Source: Azadirachta indica
Lineage: Eukaryota > Streptophyta > Magnoliopsida > Sapindales > Meliaceae
NCBI GenBank assembly: GCA_022749755.1
Contig: CM040446.1
Coordinates: 5,510,966-5,574,965 of the forward strand
Direction: 5' to 3'
DNA: 64,000 nt
The notes beneath the pieces are model-generated. The model was not told the origin of the DNA. It did no database searches and saw only the letters and a list, made by a program, of their open reading frames with translations. Of the stretch, positions 1-13,730 are shown piece by piece. The position numbers and the translations under genes are program-made. Positions within the stretch are counted from its first letter, which is position 1; each line of letters opens with the position of its first letter.

Positions 1-1546
1 ATGAGAGAATCATTATTCATTTTTTTTTGTTGGATTACATGAAAATGGAAGAATCATTATTCCTTTCCTCAAAATGGAAGAATCATTATTCCTTTCTTAC
101 GAGGAATCATGATTTCAATCATTCTAAATGTAAGAACTTCTCGCTTTATCCTCATCTATATATTTTATCAAAATTTTGATCTAAATAATAATTAATTAAT
201 TAAATTTAATTAATTTTTAATAAAATTGTCATATTAATTTAATTATTTAAAATTAATTCATAATAATTATTATTATTATTATTATTTTTTACAATATTTA
301 TTTTTGTTTGTAACTTCAACATTTTATTATTATATGTTCATTTAAGAATTAATTTATAATTATTAGCTTAATGTGTAAAACATTATTTGTTTATAAATTC
401 AACGTAATCTCATTATAAATACATTTGTCATGATTTTTTCATCATTCTTATTACAAAACAATTAATTTTTTTTATATGCGTCATTCTCTATAACAATTTA
501 TTAATTAACGATTTATTTTTCTATCTTAAATTTATTATAATTTATATAACTAATCTTATTTATTTGAGATTTAAATTTTAATTATATAAAAATAGTTATG
601 GATATAATTATAACTTTTCTTAATTTTGGTAATAAAACATGACAACCAAGCCAAAACCCAAATAATAAAAAAAATGATGATAATAGGTCCAAGTTGACAT
701 GTTTTTTGTTTACTTATTACCAGATAAATTTAGTTAGTAATAGAAGGATTAATTATCTAGTGAACTGGAACCGATTTTGTGGTCAAAAGTTAAATATTTT
801 TTGTTTGTCAATATTTTTACTAATTTTACTTGATCTTTGATATTTCCTACTATATATAGGAAATTTAAACATTTTTCTTTTTAATTTTCAGTGTGCATTA
901 TTACCATGAACACTACTCGTATCCAAGGTTCCCTCATACCAACAGGCGTTTTGTAACCAAGATTTGCTTCTTAGTCAAGGAGCGTCCCAATTGCTATTAC
1001 TCCACTGCCTCGAAAAATCATGTCCAAATCCTCTAACAATCTTCAACAATAATGTTGTGGTAACATCAATAGCATCCGGACATTTTCCCTCTAAAGAAAT
1101 TCTTTAGCTAAATCTCGTTAAAAATTCACTCAACAGAACAAAGTACAGTAGTGCAAGACCCCATCCTGAAATTAGACGTCTAACACAGTAGAAAAAACGG
1201 AAGAAATGTCAAATCAAAGCATCTGATCATCACATATCATCATCGCTCTAAGAACCAAAATATAATTGGGAACTCAGTTTCCAAAAAAGAATCATTCTTT
1301 TTGTTGTTTTAATCTAAAGAAGGAAGGGCACATGATATTTCTATTCTTTTTGAATGCCAAACGGATTAGCCACTAAAACACCAAAAAAAAGGAATAAAGA
1401 AAAAAGAAGAATCTGAATCAGAACTACATCTCAAATGTAATGTAAACACGGTGGGTGGGCACCTGCTATGACCAAAACACTCAGCCTCACCACAGAGATC
1501 AATGAACCCTAGAATGAGAAAAACAAAAGAAAGTAAACAGAAAAAA
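1..1546. other. AT-rich intergenic DNA
   Basis: Positions 1-900 are strongly AT-rich with no credible coding stretch. Positions about 900-1150 are less AT-biased and look like unique sequence, but translations on both strands are broken by stops and I do not recognise a product. The segment lies beyond the 3' end of the minus-strand CNOT10 gene. Confidence 0.6.
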
Positions 1547-1552
1547 TTTATT
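1547..1552 (-). terminator. Possible poly(A) signal of the CNOT10 gene
   Basis: The plus strand reads tttatt, which is AATAAA on the minus strand, about 140 nt after the CNOT10 stop codon. The position suits a 3' UTR of ordinary length. AATAAA is frequent by chance in AT-rich DNA, so this is a suggestion only. Confidence 0.4.
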
Positions 1553-1667
1553 CTCTGAATTGAGCTATATATATGTTACAAATCCTCTATAAGGATTGCT
1601 GATCTACCTGCTAACTAGCACCAAAGGTAGGGCCAGACACAAAGAATTAAAATGCCACCAGTACTAC

Positions 1668-1692
1668 AACCAACCAACCAACCAACCAACCA
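1668..1692. repeat. (CCAA)n microsatellite
   Basis: About six tandem copies of the tetranucleotide CCAA. It sits directly after the CNOT10 stop codon, inside the presumed 3' UTR. Confidence 0.85.
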
Positions 1693-4600
1693 TCAGCAAG
1701 ACTTATTTGATTGCAAACCACCTGGAAGGAACCTTACGTGACTACATTTTTTTAACTTGGCAAGAGCTTCTTGTGACTTGCCAAGCATGAGATCCACATA
1801 CATTCCAGTAACAGTGGCTTCAGTGCTTTTGGGTAACATGGATAATGCTTGTGTCACAAAATGATGAGCCCGATCAAATTCACCTTGCATTGCAAACATT
1901 GCTGCAAGGTTCGCATAAAGGGTTCCACGTGCCTCTTCAGGCTTCGGAAACATAATATCTTGTGCCCCCTCAGGGGAAGAATTCTTAGCAGCTACTGATC
2001 CCCCATTCAATTCTTCAGAATCAATAGTTTTCTCCACTCGCCATTGCTCACAGTCCGCTAGACTGAATGGTAAGTCAACATCATTTCCCCCAGACATATA
2101 TGGCAAGAAATGCTCAGCAGCTTCTTTGGGCCTGTCCAGCATGCACAGAGCCTCTGCTGCATACACATGACCCAGAAAGATGTACATTCTTGAACAATCT
2201 GGAAGTTCCAAGAGAGACCTTGCAGTGGATAGGGCCTTTAAAGGATTTTCAAGTTCCAATTCTACGTATGCCAAGTTGGCAAGAAGAGCTTGCTTCATCA
2301 TCTGATTTTCTCGTCTACAAACATCTTCATAATAAGAGATTGAGTTCTGTATGATCTCCAGACTAGTTCCTCCCTTTTGCTCTTTTGCATCCCCATTTGA
2401 AGTAATCTGACCTAAGCCCACCAATATCTTGGAATCAAGGCTAGTCAAGTTTTTGTGGTTTGAATTCTTGGAAGATGCCACTTCGCTTGATTCATTTTCC
2501 TCCACGGATGAGTTAGAAGGCAAACCCAACTTTGAATAAGTTAAGTCAGGAAAGTTCAACAAGTGCAGGGCATTAATGAGACACTGACGTGCAAGGGATA
2601 CAGAGAGCTTTGGCTGCCCATCTGTGCCCAGAAACAAGTCATCTTTTTCCACAGAATCCACATGACCATTTTTTGAAATCCCATCATCCATTACAAGATG
2701 CCTCCATTTTCCTTTGCCAATAACATGAACTCTAATTTCCGATCTGTCAGATGGAGACCAACCTGCTTCTATTAGTCCCTTTTCCAAAGCCATTAAACAG
2801 CACTCCGCAAGTCGGAGCCAAAATAGAGGCCGTTTGTAGAACATTGAGCTCGCCTTCCAGAAACAGCGAGCAGCCGGTAGAGGTTTCCCACAAGCCAGAT
2901 ACTGCAGACCAGAATTATATGTTATGAGGAGAGATTTATCCTGGGAGAAAGTAAACAGTTTCAAAGGTCTGTCTTTCCGAAGCGATGCAGAATTATTTAG
3001 TGCCTTGGAAAAGAATACTGATGAAGTATGATGTTTTGCAAGCTGATAGTAAATGCAGCCAAGATTGTTGTTAAACATGCTTGAAATCCCCATTTCTGTC
3101 CGGTTACTGGAAGCCAACAACAACTTAATCGCTTTACGGTGATTTCCACGAGCATACTCAAGCTGGGACTTCAAGAAGAGAGCCATGGATGAATCTTTAC
3201 CACGTGCAATGTTCATTGCATGCTTGACTTCACGCTTTGCTTGCTTTAGATTCCTAGTGAGAAGAAGAAATCGAACCTTGTAAAGTTGCAACTTGAGTTT
3301 AAGATCAACGGTAGAGATAAACCTAACAGGGGTCCTTGAATGTTCGTTTGAAGACAAAAGACCAACTGGCCCTGTCAAATTCTGACCACTGATCTCCAGG
3401 GTTGATAATGCTAACACAGTATCATCCTCAAGTGTTTCCTCTGATAAAGTTCTTGACAAAGGATTTTCCGAGGTATTAACACTAGCACCCAAATCTGCAT
3501 TAGAAGCATCTGCAGCGGATGAACTGCTAGGCACAGAGGAATATTTTGCAAGTAGATTAGCAGATTGTTGTCCCACACTACTACTGTCACCTTGATTCAC
3601 ACAACCAACACCGAAAGCTTTTTCCAAATATATTAACACATCCTGAACATCATGAATCACAATGGAGAAGATTTAATATCAAACCGATATAGTAGGTGCA
3701 TAAACTGTGAAAAAGAATGGAGATTTCAAGCCATGACGTAAGCAAATAAGATAAAAGTAAATCAACTTGATTAATTATATGCTGAAAATGTTGACAACTG
3801 CAAGAGCATCATCAAGACAACAGGCAATATTTCCTACACAAATTATCAAATGGCAGTAATAACTTTCATAAGAATATAAATGGCCTCAGCATGTCCTAGG
3901 CAAAGAACATTGAAAGTCATGTACACTCGAAGATTGAAAACCAAAACTTAATGTAATAAACTAATTAGAATCAGTGTGGACATGATGCACATCAAACACA
4001 ATGGTAAGAAATTGGCAAAGATGAAAAAAAGGTCGTTCTCTACTAATCCATAAGCAATTACACCCATTGAAGGCATTAATTTCACAAAACGACACTTAAA
4101 CAAACACACAGCAAGAAGAGGGACAGGGAGAGGGAAAAACAGTTATTATCGAGAGCAAAACACTCAATGGCACATGCCAGGCACCAAGCACAACTCCTTC
4201 AAGGAAGCTAACACCTTTTACAGTCCTATTGACCAAATTGAGAGAATAAAGCCAACCTCACAAGACATTATTAGGTAAAGGATTTGCAAATCACCATAAA
4301 CAAAAACCACTAATGTTGATAGCAATGGGCCCCAAAAAAGTGTCTTCTGATGTTCACCAATAGCATGTAAGTTTAGCAATGGAATGGTTAAGCAAGTTTT
4401 CTGGGAACTTGAAGAACGGAATCATCACTAAGGCCCTGCAGCTACAAACATGCAGGGAACACAATTTTAAAAGATTGCAATACTCACTACACAATCATAA
4501 TTACTTACTGCAGATTTGGATGCATCATGGCAAGCTAGTGCAACATCAAGCAACAAGAGACAAATTTGAAGGGCAGTTGTCTGCAAATTAGATAAATAGA

Positions 4601-7292
4601 AAAGCAGTTAGCACATAATTTAAAACAACCAGACAATAGTCTGATGCAAAAATTGTTGTACCTCATATATCGGCGCAATATTTTGGTATAAAGGCTCTAA
4701 AACTGACAACGCTTTGGCATATTCATGAAGATGAAACCAGATAACCGCCTATACAAAATAGATAAAAGTTAAAATCCTTTCATTGAACAGACAACAATAA
4801 TGCTAGCAATTCAATATGCAAGCTACTGAGACATCAAGAAAACATACAATATTTAGTTTTGCCACAGACACGTCACACTCATCCATGTAAACTAAACTGC
4901 CACTATTAGCAGCAGAAACTTGGTGCCCTACTGCGCCACTGCCTTTAGACCCCACACCAACTTTATTGCCAACACTGTTAGCACCCTCCACCTGTTCTCC
5001 GGAGGCACGAGCAAGCTCTTCACTTTTATTCTAAACCAACACCAAGAAGAAAAACGAATGAGTATTAATTACAAGGGGAAACAGAACGACTACATTGTAC
5101 TATGTTTCTGAAATAACTACCAATAAAAGACAATGTATTCTTTCTTAACAGCCATAGTTCTCTGATGACTTATCCTTTCTAATTAAATCTAAGAAGTTCT
5201 AGGGGGAGGGGGGTAAACAGTGTCCTATCAAAAGAAAAGGGTACAAAACTAGGCCCAATAAATTTCCAAGTTCAAACTAAAGGGGGCTAGATAAATCTAT
5301 CATCAGGTCACTCATTCCACCTCAACTCCATAAAGAACATGAAATCACAAACAATACCATCTAAAATTAGGCTGCAACAAAGGTCAAATTACATAAAAGG
5401 CAGTAGCATTGTTTTAAGTAAAATAAGATTTAAAAATGGACAGGAATAATTTTCCGAAAAGGTAAACAAACGGTAAGGAAGTAAAAATAACTTGAAAAGA
5501 AATAAATTGCCATTCCAGTGGGTATAACTATCCCACAAGGCCATCTAGTATCAATATTCATCCTTCAGTTGGAAGTGAGAGTGCAGATGTGCTTTGGAAC
5601 CCATATGAGAAGAAACATTAGCATACCTTCACATTATTAAGAGCTTCAAGTAACTTCTTTGGATCTGTACAACCATCCCGGAAGTATTCAGCAAGTGCAA
5701 TGTTATGAAGAATCTGGTAAAAAAATCAACAGATCCAAGGACTTATAAGATCCACCAGAGGCAGAAACAACACAATACACCATTTAAGTTAAAATAGTGC
5801 AAAATCATTAACTCCATGAACACTAGACATTATTATGATTGTGATCAGGAAAATAAACTACAAAGACAGAAAACAAGATTGAATCAGGATTCAGGATTCA
5901 TAATCAATTGTCACTTACACAAGGAATAACTAAATTTTTATAAAATTAACACACTAAAGTAGGATCCCAACATCACAAATCTCAGCCCAAAACAGAAGCT
6001 AGTCTAAAAACTTAAACCAGCAGATTCTGCCAGACCATACAACCTCAAGCAGTCAAGAAACCAGTGGGATATTATATTCCAGGTAGGCAGGCTCAGAGGG
6101 ATTTAACTTAACTGACCTGTTGGTTAGGAACATAGGATCATATCATCCGAGCAACCTCCTTTGGAAGTGGAAAAACATGTTTAATCATTAGGATTTTGGA
6201 GACGCTGCATAGCTTATCCTCTCAACAAATAATCAAATCAAATTTCAATAACTTAAAGGGATTTTACCCATGCTATTAATAGCTTTCATAGCAATGAATA
6301 ATGTAGTGCAGCAGCACCCAGGAAGCTATTAACAGTATGCATAAATCCATCTAATCCCAATACAAAAAAGGCTACTAATAGTCCTTGCACAAATCCCTAT
6401 AACTAGCCCATACATTTTGGGTACCAACAGTATGTTATTGGACTAAGCAGGCAATCCAGCAAGTTTTGCATTTTCTCACTGCAATTACTTGGTTGACTCA
6501 CATGTAACACCCAAATGTATGTTATTGGACTAGGCAGCCCATCCAGCAAGTTTTGCATTTTCTCAGTACAATTACTTGGTTGACTCACATGTAACACAAC
6601 TTCATTCAAACTCGTTTCCTAGCTCACATAGACAAATTTTAACTAGTGCTTATCAACTGTCACTCTCTGTATCTCATGCTACATTCACCAAATTCATAAT
6701 TTCAGTTCACTGGCATTTTAGGATCTCAGTTCAAAAGTTGACAGAAACACAATCGGATAGTCTACTTAATAGTCTATTTTAGAACTGACGTACAACCAAA
6801 TTATAATTGACTTGCAATCCTAGCCCATTTGCACAACATATCCACATTGTTTACAATAAAACCCAATAATCATTAAAACATGATAACAGTAGTAACAGAG
6901 AATCCTCGCATCCAAGGCACACATAGAACTTGTACTTCGCAACCTAAGCAAATCAAAACCACATTCATTTCTAAAGAACAAATACAAGAAAGAACAAGTA
7001 AAATGATGCACAGACGCCATAAACGTAGCTATCACTAAATTTCAATCTTCAACTAAAGAAAATAAAAGAAGCATTTCATTACAAGAAAACGGCACACAAA
7101 TCCCGAAATTACCTTAGGATCATTTGGTTTCTTTTCCAACAGTTGTTTCAGCAAATCAAGACACTCATCGAACTTGCGAGATTGAAAGTAGAGAGCAGCT
7201 TCTTTAGCGAGAGTAGCTGTGACGGACAGAACGCCATCATCATCACCCGAGTTATTAACGGCCGTCGATTGCGTTGAATCTCGCGAATCCAT
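1693..7292 (-). CDS. CNOT10: CCR4-NOT transcription complex subunit 10 (CNOT10), TPR protein
   Basis: This is a scaffold subunit of the cytoplasmic CCR4-NOT deadenylase complex, which shortens mRNA poly(A) tails. I assembled six coding exons by consensus splice sites, in gene order: 7113-7292, 5627-5713, 4848-5030, 4662-4748, 4509-4580 and 1693-3642. All junctions are phase 0 and the sum is 853 codons, so 852 residues. The product starts MDSRDSTQST and ends LPGGLQSNKSC. Family landmarks include ILHNIALAEYFRDG, AVIWFHLHEYAKAL, a TTALQICLLLLD block, DVLIYLEKAFGV, and TPR-like repeats near the C-terminus (ARGTLYANLAAMFAMQGEFD). The N-terminal 60 residues hold the first TPR (KEAALYFQSRKFDECLDLL). 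The start is the first AUG after a pyrimidine- and purine-rich leader; upstream frames are closed. No lesion is visible. It resembles Arabidopsis At5g35430 from memory. Confidence 0.93.
6431..6604. repeat. Tandem duplication, two copies of about 87 bp, in CNOT10 intron 1
   Basis: The segment beginning tatgttattggacta at 6431 recurs at 6518 with few substitutions, and both copies run through gttgactcacatgtaacac. The period is 87 bp. It lies in the large first intron (5714-7112) and does not touch a splice site. The short in-frame peptide across it is a product of the duplication, not a gene. Confidence 0.85.
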
Positions 7293-7560
7293 GACCAGAT
7301 CGATCGATCAGAAGGTAAAATCACGTCCAACCACTTCGAATCTCGATAACCAAACGTATCCGATTGTAAAAACACAAAACAAATAAAACGAAAACAAAAA
7401 CCCTAGCTTTCACGAAAGTACTCTCAGCAAAGATTTTAATTTCATTTGGATAGATTTGAGGGGCCGAGACTGTTGGTCTTGTTCTGTATTGTTGTGGGAA
7501 CCCTAAAAGAAAAAAAAGAAAAAGGAAAGATTTTTTGGGGAAAATTGCAGAGAACGACAG
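7293..7560 (-). promoter_or_regulatory. CNOT10 5' leader and core promoter region
   Basis: Sequence upstream of the CNOT10 start codon. It contains an aaaccctag element around 7400 (telobox-like, frequent in plant housekeeping promoters). I cannot place a TATA box or the start site. The GA-rich tract at about 7630-7670 may also belong to the promoter. Confidence 0.45.
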
Positions 7561-10381
7561 TTAAATTTTTAGATTGCAACGTGGCGGATTTACAAAGGAA
7601 ATAAACTCACGCGACCAAATTTTGGCGAAAGATAGAGAGAGAAAGAGAGAGATCGGGATAGAGAGAGAAAGCCAGAGGTTAAATTAGGGGGGTTTTTATG
7701 CACCGCTTGAAGAGTCCAAAATGAAAAACTTTACTATGAGTTTTTATCACCTACTTCGCACCAGTTTTTATTCATTTCTACTCATCATTTTTCCCAGTTT
7801 TGGGCTATTTTTCAGGGTGCGGGACCCTCATTTCTCAGCGCAATTAAATAAATAAAGAAACATATATGTTATAAAAAATTATTTTCAGTCATACCCTTTC
7901 ATTTTTTGATCTATATCATTTATATACCTAATTTATTAAAAATTATCACTTTACCCCCACGTAACAACAATTAACCATTAACTTTAATGGAATCAGAAGT
8001 AAAATAGGTGTTGTACCTGCTTTAATTTAATTTTTTAAAGAAATATTATGCCTTGCAAGGCAGCCTTCACCATTGCCTCTATCTCGCATGTGCCACTATT
8101 TCTTCGCCGACATATCATAGATCTAGGATTTTTATGTTTAATTAAAATAAGAGTAAAGTAATAATTTTATATGTTTATATTAAAATTAACAACTAATTAC
8201 CATTATGTGGGGGGTAGACTGATAATTTTTAATAAATTAGATATATATTTGATATATATTTGATGCAACTAAACACTTTTTAAATTTTACTTTTCAAGTA
8301 TAGTAGAATTAACAAGGTAAATCTTTTTTGCATGAACTCTAAATATAACCAATAATATATTTTTTTTTAAAACATTTGAAAATAAGTATTAAGTTATTTG
8401 CTTTTACAAAAATAAAAAATAATTTACATTCAAAAATAAAAAAGTTTAAAAAATGATACTCTGATACATATACACTTTTAAATAATATATTTATATTTTC
8501 ATAATAATTTTGATTATATTAACACAATAATAGATAAAAAAAAGAAAAAATTTTAGGAAATTACACTAGTATGTACATTATTTCTTTATTTGATATATGA
8601 TTTTTTCAAAAAAAAAATTCTAATAGATTATATTAATTTGTACATTTTTTTCATGTTTGATATACAATATATTTTCTCTTTTTGCATATATTTAATTTTT
8701 TTAGTTAAAAAAACACTATAATTCTATCATTCAGATAATATAGAGATCAATAAAAATTACATAAATTGAGAAATCATATTATAATATTGCTGCAAGTATG
8801 TAAACATGCAAATTTATTATGTTGTTATTTTCTTATTGGAGAACTTGTTAATTAGAATTTTAATTTTGTTAGTAAATAAATAAAAGAGGGATATATTTAA
8901 AAAATAAAAATATCCAAATATCCAAATATTTATTCATTCAAATTTAAGTCAAAATTTTTAATTTAATTATATTCAAATGTTTTTAATCAATATTCGAACA
9001 TAAGTCAAAAAATAAATTGCTTTTAGACTTTTGAATTATTATATTCAAATTTTAAATAGAAAAAATAAACAGACCCTAAGTCTTAATATTATAATTAATG
9101 AATTAACATGAGTAAAACTTGATTTCTCAATTTTTTTATTATTTTAAAAAAATTAATTAATGAATATAAATTTTATTTATTTTTTACTCATATGTACAAT
9201 GATTTCTTTCTATACTTCATCTTCATTTCTTTTACTTGGATGTATAATGATTTCTTTCTATTTTTCGTTCATATCTATTTATTTTATATGGATGATAGTT
9301 AATAAAATAAATAAAGGATGATAATTTCAAACTATTTTATATTCATTTGAGTATACTTATATCACATGAGTATTGAGTTATGATTTAAATTTTATTTTCT
9401 TAACAAAAAGAAAAACAAGTAGTGACTTTTTTTAATAAATATGAATTAAAAGTCACATGACCGTTATAATAAGTTGTTCATAGTTGATAAAATATATCTT
9501 GTGTGATAATTTTTTTAAATTACTTCATTTTCATTTGATTATACTTATATCGCATAGTGTTAGGGTTATGGTTTGAATTTTATTTTTTTACAAATAGGAA
9601 AAAGACAACTAACTTTATTTTTCAATAAACATGAATTAAAAGTTGTGTGTACCTTAAATGATTCTAGTTAATGAAATAGATACTATATGATAATTTTTCA
9701 AACTATTTCATATTGATTTAACTACTAAAGAAGTACAAGTTGTGAGTTAAGTTTATTTTATCAATAAGAATAATGAAAAAAATCTCTTATAAGTTTACAA
9801 TAAGTAAAGTTACAAATATCACAAATACCTCTCGTATAATTACTTTTTATTTTTATGGTAAAAGACCGTACTATGAAGAATAGGTGTTTGGAATTCAAGA
9901 GTTAAAATTCGTTAAGACTCAAGAAGCTTTGATATGACATAGACAACTATCTTGACCAACAATTTGGATTAACACTTAAAATTGAGTGACTTCAGAAGAA
10001 TTAGCTATAGTATTTGGAAACTTAAGAACTCAATATAAAGTTGTCATTCTGACTTAAAGAAGATCAACTACAATAACCAAGAACCTTGGGAACTTGAGGA
10101 GATAAAAACTCGAGGTGAACTTGAGGAAGATGAGTAACCAAGAACTCAATAACTCGAGCAACAGCCATAAACTTGAATTAGGGTTTTAGAGCTATAGGGG
10201 TATTTATGTAATAAAAATAAGGGATTATGAAAAACCTGTATTTTGGAGAAATCTATAGAGAGATGATTTAAAAGAAGAAAATCATTTCATAAAAATATTC
10301 AAAGAGATTTAAACTCACTTTTTCTTTTCCTTTCTCTCTATTTCTTTTCTCCTTTTCTTTTATTTTCTTTTTTCTTTTTTT
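7561..10381. other. AT-rich intergenic DNA with one inverted-repeat element
   Basis: No gene is visible. Apart from the inverted repeat at 7905-8265, the stretch is AT-rich, low-complexity spacer. A less AT-biased patch near 9880-10190 shows no intact reading frame. Confidence 0.6.
7905..8265. mobile_element. Probable MITE with terminal inverted repeats
   Basis: The left arm (7929-7972, taatttattaaaaattatc then a run of C) matches the reverse complement of the right arm (8185-8240, ending gataatttttaataaatta). Similarity continues less clearly outwards to about 7905 and 8265. The centre (about 8040-8130) is unrelated sequence. I could not define a target-site duplication, so the ends and superfamily are uncertain. 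Confidence 0.55.
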
Positions 10382-10822
10382 GGAAGTTTTTCAAAAACTA
10401 GCCACATTTTACCCCTAAAATTCAATTTTGATCACCATTCAAAAATTTGTTAAAAAATAATTAACCTTGTAAATTTTGAACGAAAATGCACTCATAACCA
10501 ATTTTAACAAAAACATACCACAATAACTTTCGAGTGCTATAAAAACGTTAAAAAAAATAACGCATTTTTATATTGTATTTTAATAACTTTCAAATTCAAA
10601 TCCAACAAACTTGAAAATTACTTTCAAATTAATTACAAAATGCTTAAAACTTGAAAGTAACTTTCAAATTCATTATACTATAATGTGTTCGAAAGTTACT
10701 ATAGTACATTTTTGTTAAGTTGATTAGGGCATTTTATCCAAAATTTATGTGACTAATCATTTTTAAATAATAATCAAAACTAAATTTTGAATTGCAAATA
10801 GTGATCATTTAGAAAAGCTTCC
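10382..10822. mobile_element. Inverted-repeat MITE, Mutator-like ends
   Basis: Long imperfect terminal inverted repeats: the left end ggaagtttttcaaaaact pairs with the right end around agaaaagcttcc, and similarity extends about 130 bp inwards on each side. The flanks TCTTTTTTT and TATTTTTTT could be a 9-bp target duplication with one mismatch, but they are low-complexity. The core has repeated 'cgaaagttact' and 'cttgaaagtaactttcaaatt' type motifs, similar in style to the element at 13232. Confidence 0.6.
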
Positions 10823-13231
10823 TATTTTTTTCACTGCAGACGGGGATTAAAAGTTTGATTTCAAATTACCGGAACCCTAAAATTTATCACATAAAATATC
10901 AGTCAAGTCCCTCAACTTTTTTTTACACTTTTTACTCACAATAAATAATTATTATTCAACCATTACATTCTTTCTAAAAATATTCATATTCATCGATAAT
11001 CAAATAATCTCTTAAATAAAAAAATATACAGTATCTTATAAATTGACAATATTTTGTATTCTCACATAATATAATGTATATATATATTTATATATACACA
11101 TTCCTATTTAATAATTAATGAAATCTGAATATTATAATTTTATCCTTTCTTTTTATCTAAATAGACATTTGTAACTAACATAATAGGATGTTTTAGGATA
11201 TGTTTGAAATAGTAGTACGTACCATTCTAATCAACCAAATTTTAGGAATTAAAATGTCATTTACAAGATAAAGAAAAAATGAGAAGTTATTTTTTTATAT
11301 TTTTTCATTAGTTTGATCCTGTAAAGTTGTAATTTTGTCTTTAAATTTGTTAACTTCTATGGCATAGATTGATGTTGTGGAGTCATTTTGATGACTTACA
11401 AAAACTGAGTAATAATTTAACCTTAATAAATAATATAACAATTTTATTAAATTTTTATTGTGATTTTATAAAAGATAATTCTTCAATATGTTGATTCTCT
11501 AATGACTCATTTCAATGAAGTTAGAATTCTGAATATCATGTTAATAAATTATGTACAATTTCATTGAACGCGCATCATTTATTTAAATTTTTTGATCAAT
11601 ATGAACTCAAAATTTTCTTCGTAACTTACATAAATTCTACATAGTGACTTCGTTTTATGCCTTCTTTCATAGGAAACCTTAAAGTAGCTATATTTTATTA
11701 TATTTCATCCATATCTCAATTCCATTTATTTAATATCCCTTTGATATCATTGACATAAGAATTGACATAAAAGATGTCGTTTTTAATCTATTTGTTTCTA
11801 TTTCTATATATGGAAAGTTAAAAAATATCATTTATTTTACACGATGATGCTTATATGTAAAGACAAATATTGGAGTAAATTAGTATGAAATATATATATT
11901 CTTAGGTAATTTTAAATATTGGATTAAATTAATCTTTATCTGATTTTATGAGTAATTGTTGAAATATTGAAGTAAATTAACAAATACAAAAATAATGGAT
12001 ACATTGCTGAATTTCAGTAAAATGATAAATAAAATATAATTTTTTTTAACTGTAATTTTTAAAGTCTTAAAAAAGATATTTAAAACTAAAAAAAAATTTC
12101 GGTTTGATCCAAATTTTTAGTACTAGTACCAAAACTAAATAAAAAATTTTAGTTTTTTAAAAAATATACACAAACTTGAATGGAATGACATCTGAAATTG
12201 AACAAATCCATCAGTTCTGGTTCGATTCGCTTCGGTTCGATTTTCTAGTTCTTAATTTTTTTTATTCACCTTAAAATTTGACATGTTGGACATATTATAA
12301 GTGATACCATATAATTAAATTTTCTCTCTTATTATCATAATTACTTGTCAATTTGAAATTAAATATATATATTTATATTTTATTGGATAAATTTATAAAT
12401 AATATAAAATGCCTGTCTCATTTAAGATTATCCACAAATAAAGATATTAAATTTTTATATATGCTTGTAAAAATAAAATTTAGATAATGATAAGATTATT
12501 ATAATTATTACATACTAAAAAATTTAAAATTTAATTTGTCAATTAATTTTTCTCATTTTATAAATAAAATAATTTTAATAGAATTATTATTAATATCAAT
12601 TCTCTTACAAACCAACTTAATATTTCTAACTCTAAATTCCTTCAACTTATGTTTAGGGTCAGGTATAATCCAATTCGGTCAAGTATTGTCCAAACCAAAC
12701 CAAATTATAAAAAAAAATCGAAGAACAAAAAAAGAATGATTCTTATTTTTTTTCTAATTTTAAATTGGTTTGGTTCGGTTCGGTTTGGTTTGGTTTAATG
12801 AGTCAATTTTGGTCCAACTTTTTCAATTCTGGTTTTAATTCTAATTCAATTTGTAAAATAAAATTTTTGGTATTAGAATTAATATCATGTTAAAAATTTT
12901 ATAATAAATGATATAAATTAATTATGACAATGTGCCATTTATCTTTTTGAATTTAGAATTTGAGAAATTATATATATAAATATAGAAAACTAAAAATTGG
13001 ACCAAATTTTTTTATTCTTAACTATAAGCACCAATGCTAATTTTCCAATTCACAAACCATTTAGCCCATCTTTTAGTTGTGTCTAGAACTTAATTTTTGA
13101 ATTCAACTTAAATTTAAACTTTCTATTTTTAAAGTTAGAATAAAAATTTGTATTTCTATATCATATATTTTAACTCTTGCACATTCTAAAATTTATATTA
13201 TTAATTCAACAAAAATATTACATAAATAATA
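10823..13231. other. AT-rich intergenic DNA
   Basis: No coding gene recognised. A short open frame at 12536-12739 is AT-rich with no family features. Around 12210-12240 and 12760-12790 there are ggttcggttcg-type repeats, often seen in plant spacer repeats. Confidence 0.6.
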
Positions 13232-13730
13232 GGAAAATAACTAAAAATGCCCTTATTTTATAACACAAATTCAAAAATACCCTTTTTAAAAAAGTTCATT
13301 TAAAAGTACTTTTTTTATAAACATTTAGACTAAAATACATTTATACCTAAAATTTACAAAATATTTTCGAGTTGTTATAGTAACTTAAAAGTGATAGTTT
13401 CACATTGTTACAGTACTCGAAAGCATTATTTTTGAGTTATTACAGTAACGCAAAAATGCTACTTTGTCATTGCTACAGTGCTTAAAAGTATTACTTTCGT
13501 GTTACTAGTACTTAAAAGTGCTAGTTTTGACTTATTACAACAAATCGAAAATATTACTTTCACGTTGTTACAGTAATTAAAAGTATTAGTTTCGAGTTAT
13601 TACAGTAATTGGAAAGTGTTATACTAATTCAAAGTTAAGTTTAATAATTTTGGATATTAAGAATATTTTTGTTCAGGGAGGGTATTTTTAAATTTTTGTT
13701 ATAAAATGAGAACATTTTTTATTATTTCCC
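13232..13730. mobile_element. Inverted-repeat element with internal tandem units
   Basis: The left end (ggaaaataactaaaaatgcc, then ttataacacaaattcaaaaa) matches the reverse complement of the right end (..ttataaaatgag..attatttccc) over about 55 bp. The core, about 13370-13640, is built from irregular units of about 35-40 bp of the form 'gttacagtaattaaaagtatta'. I see no clear target-site duplication. Confidence 0.6.
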
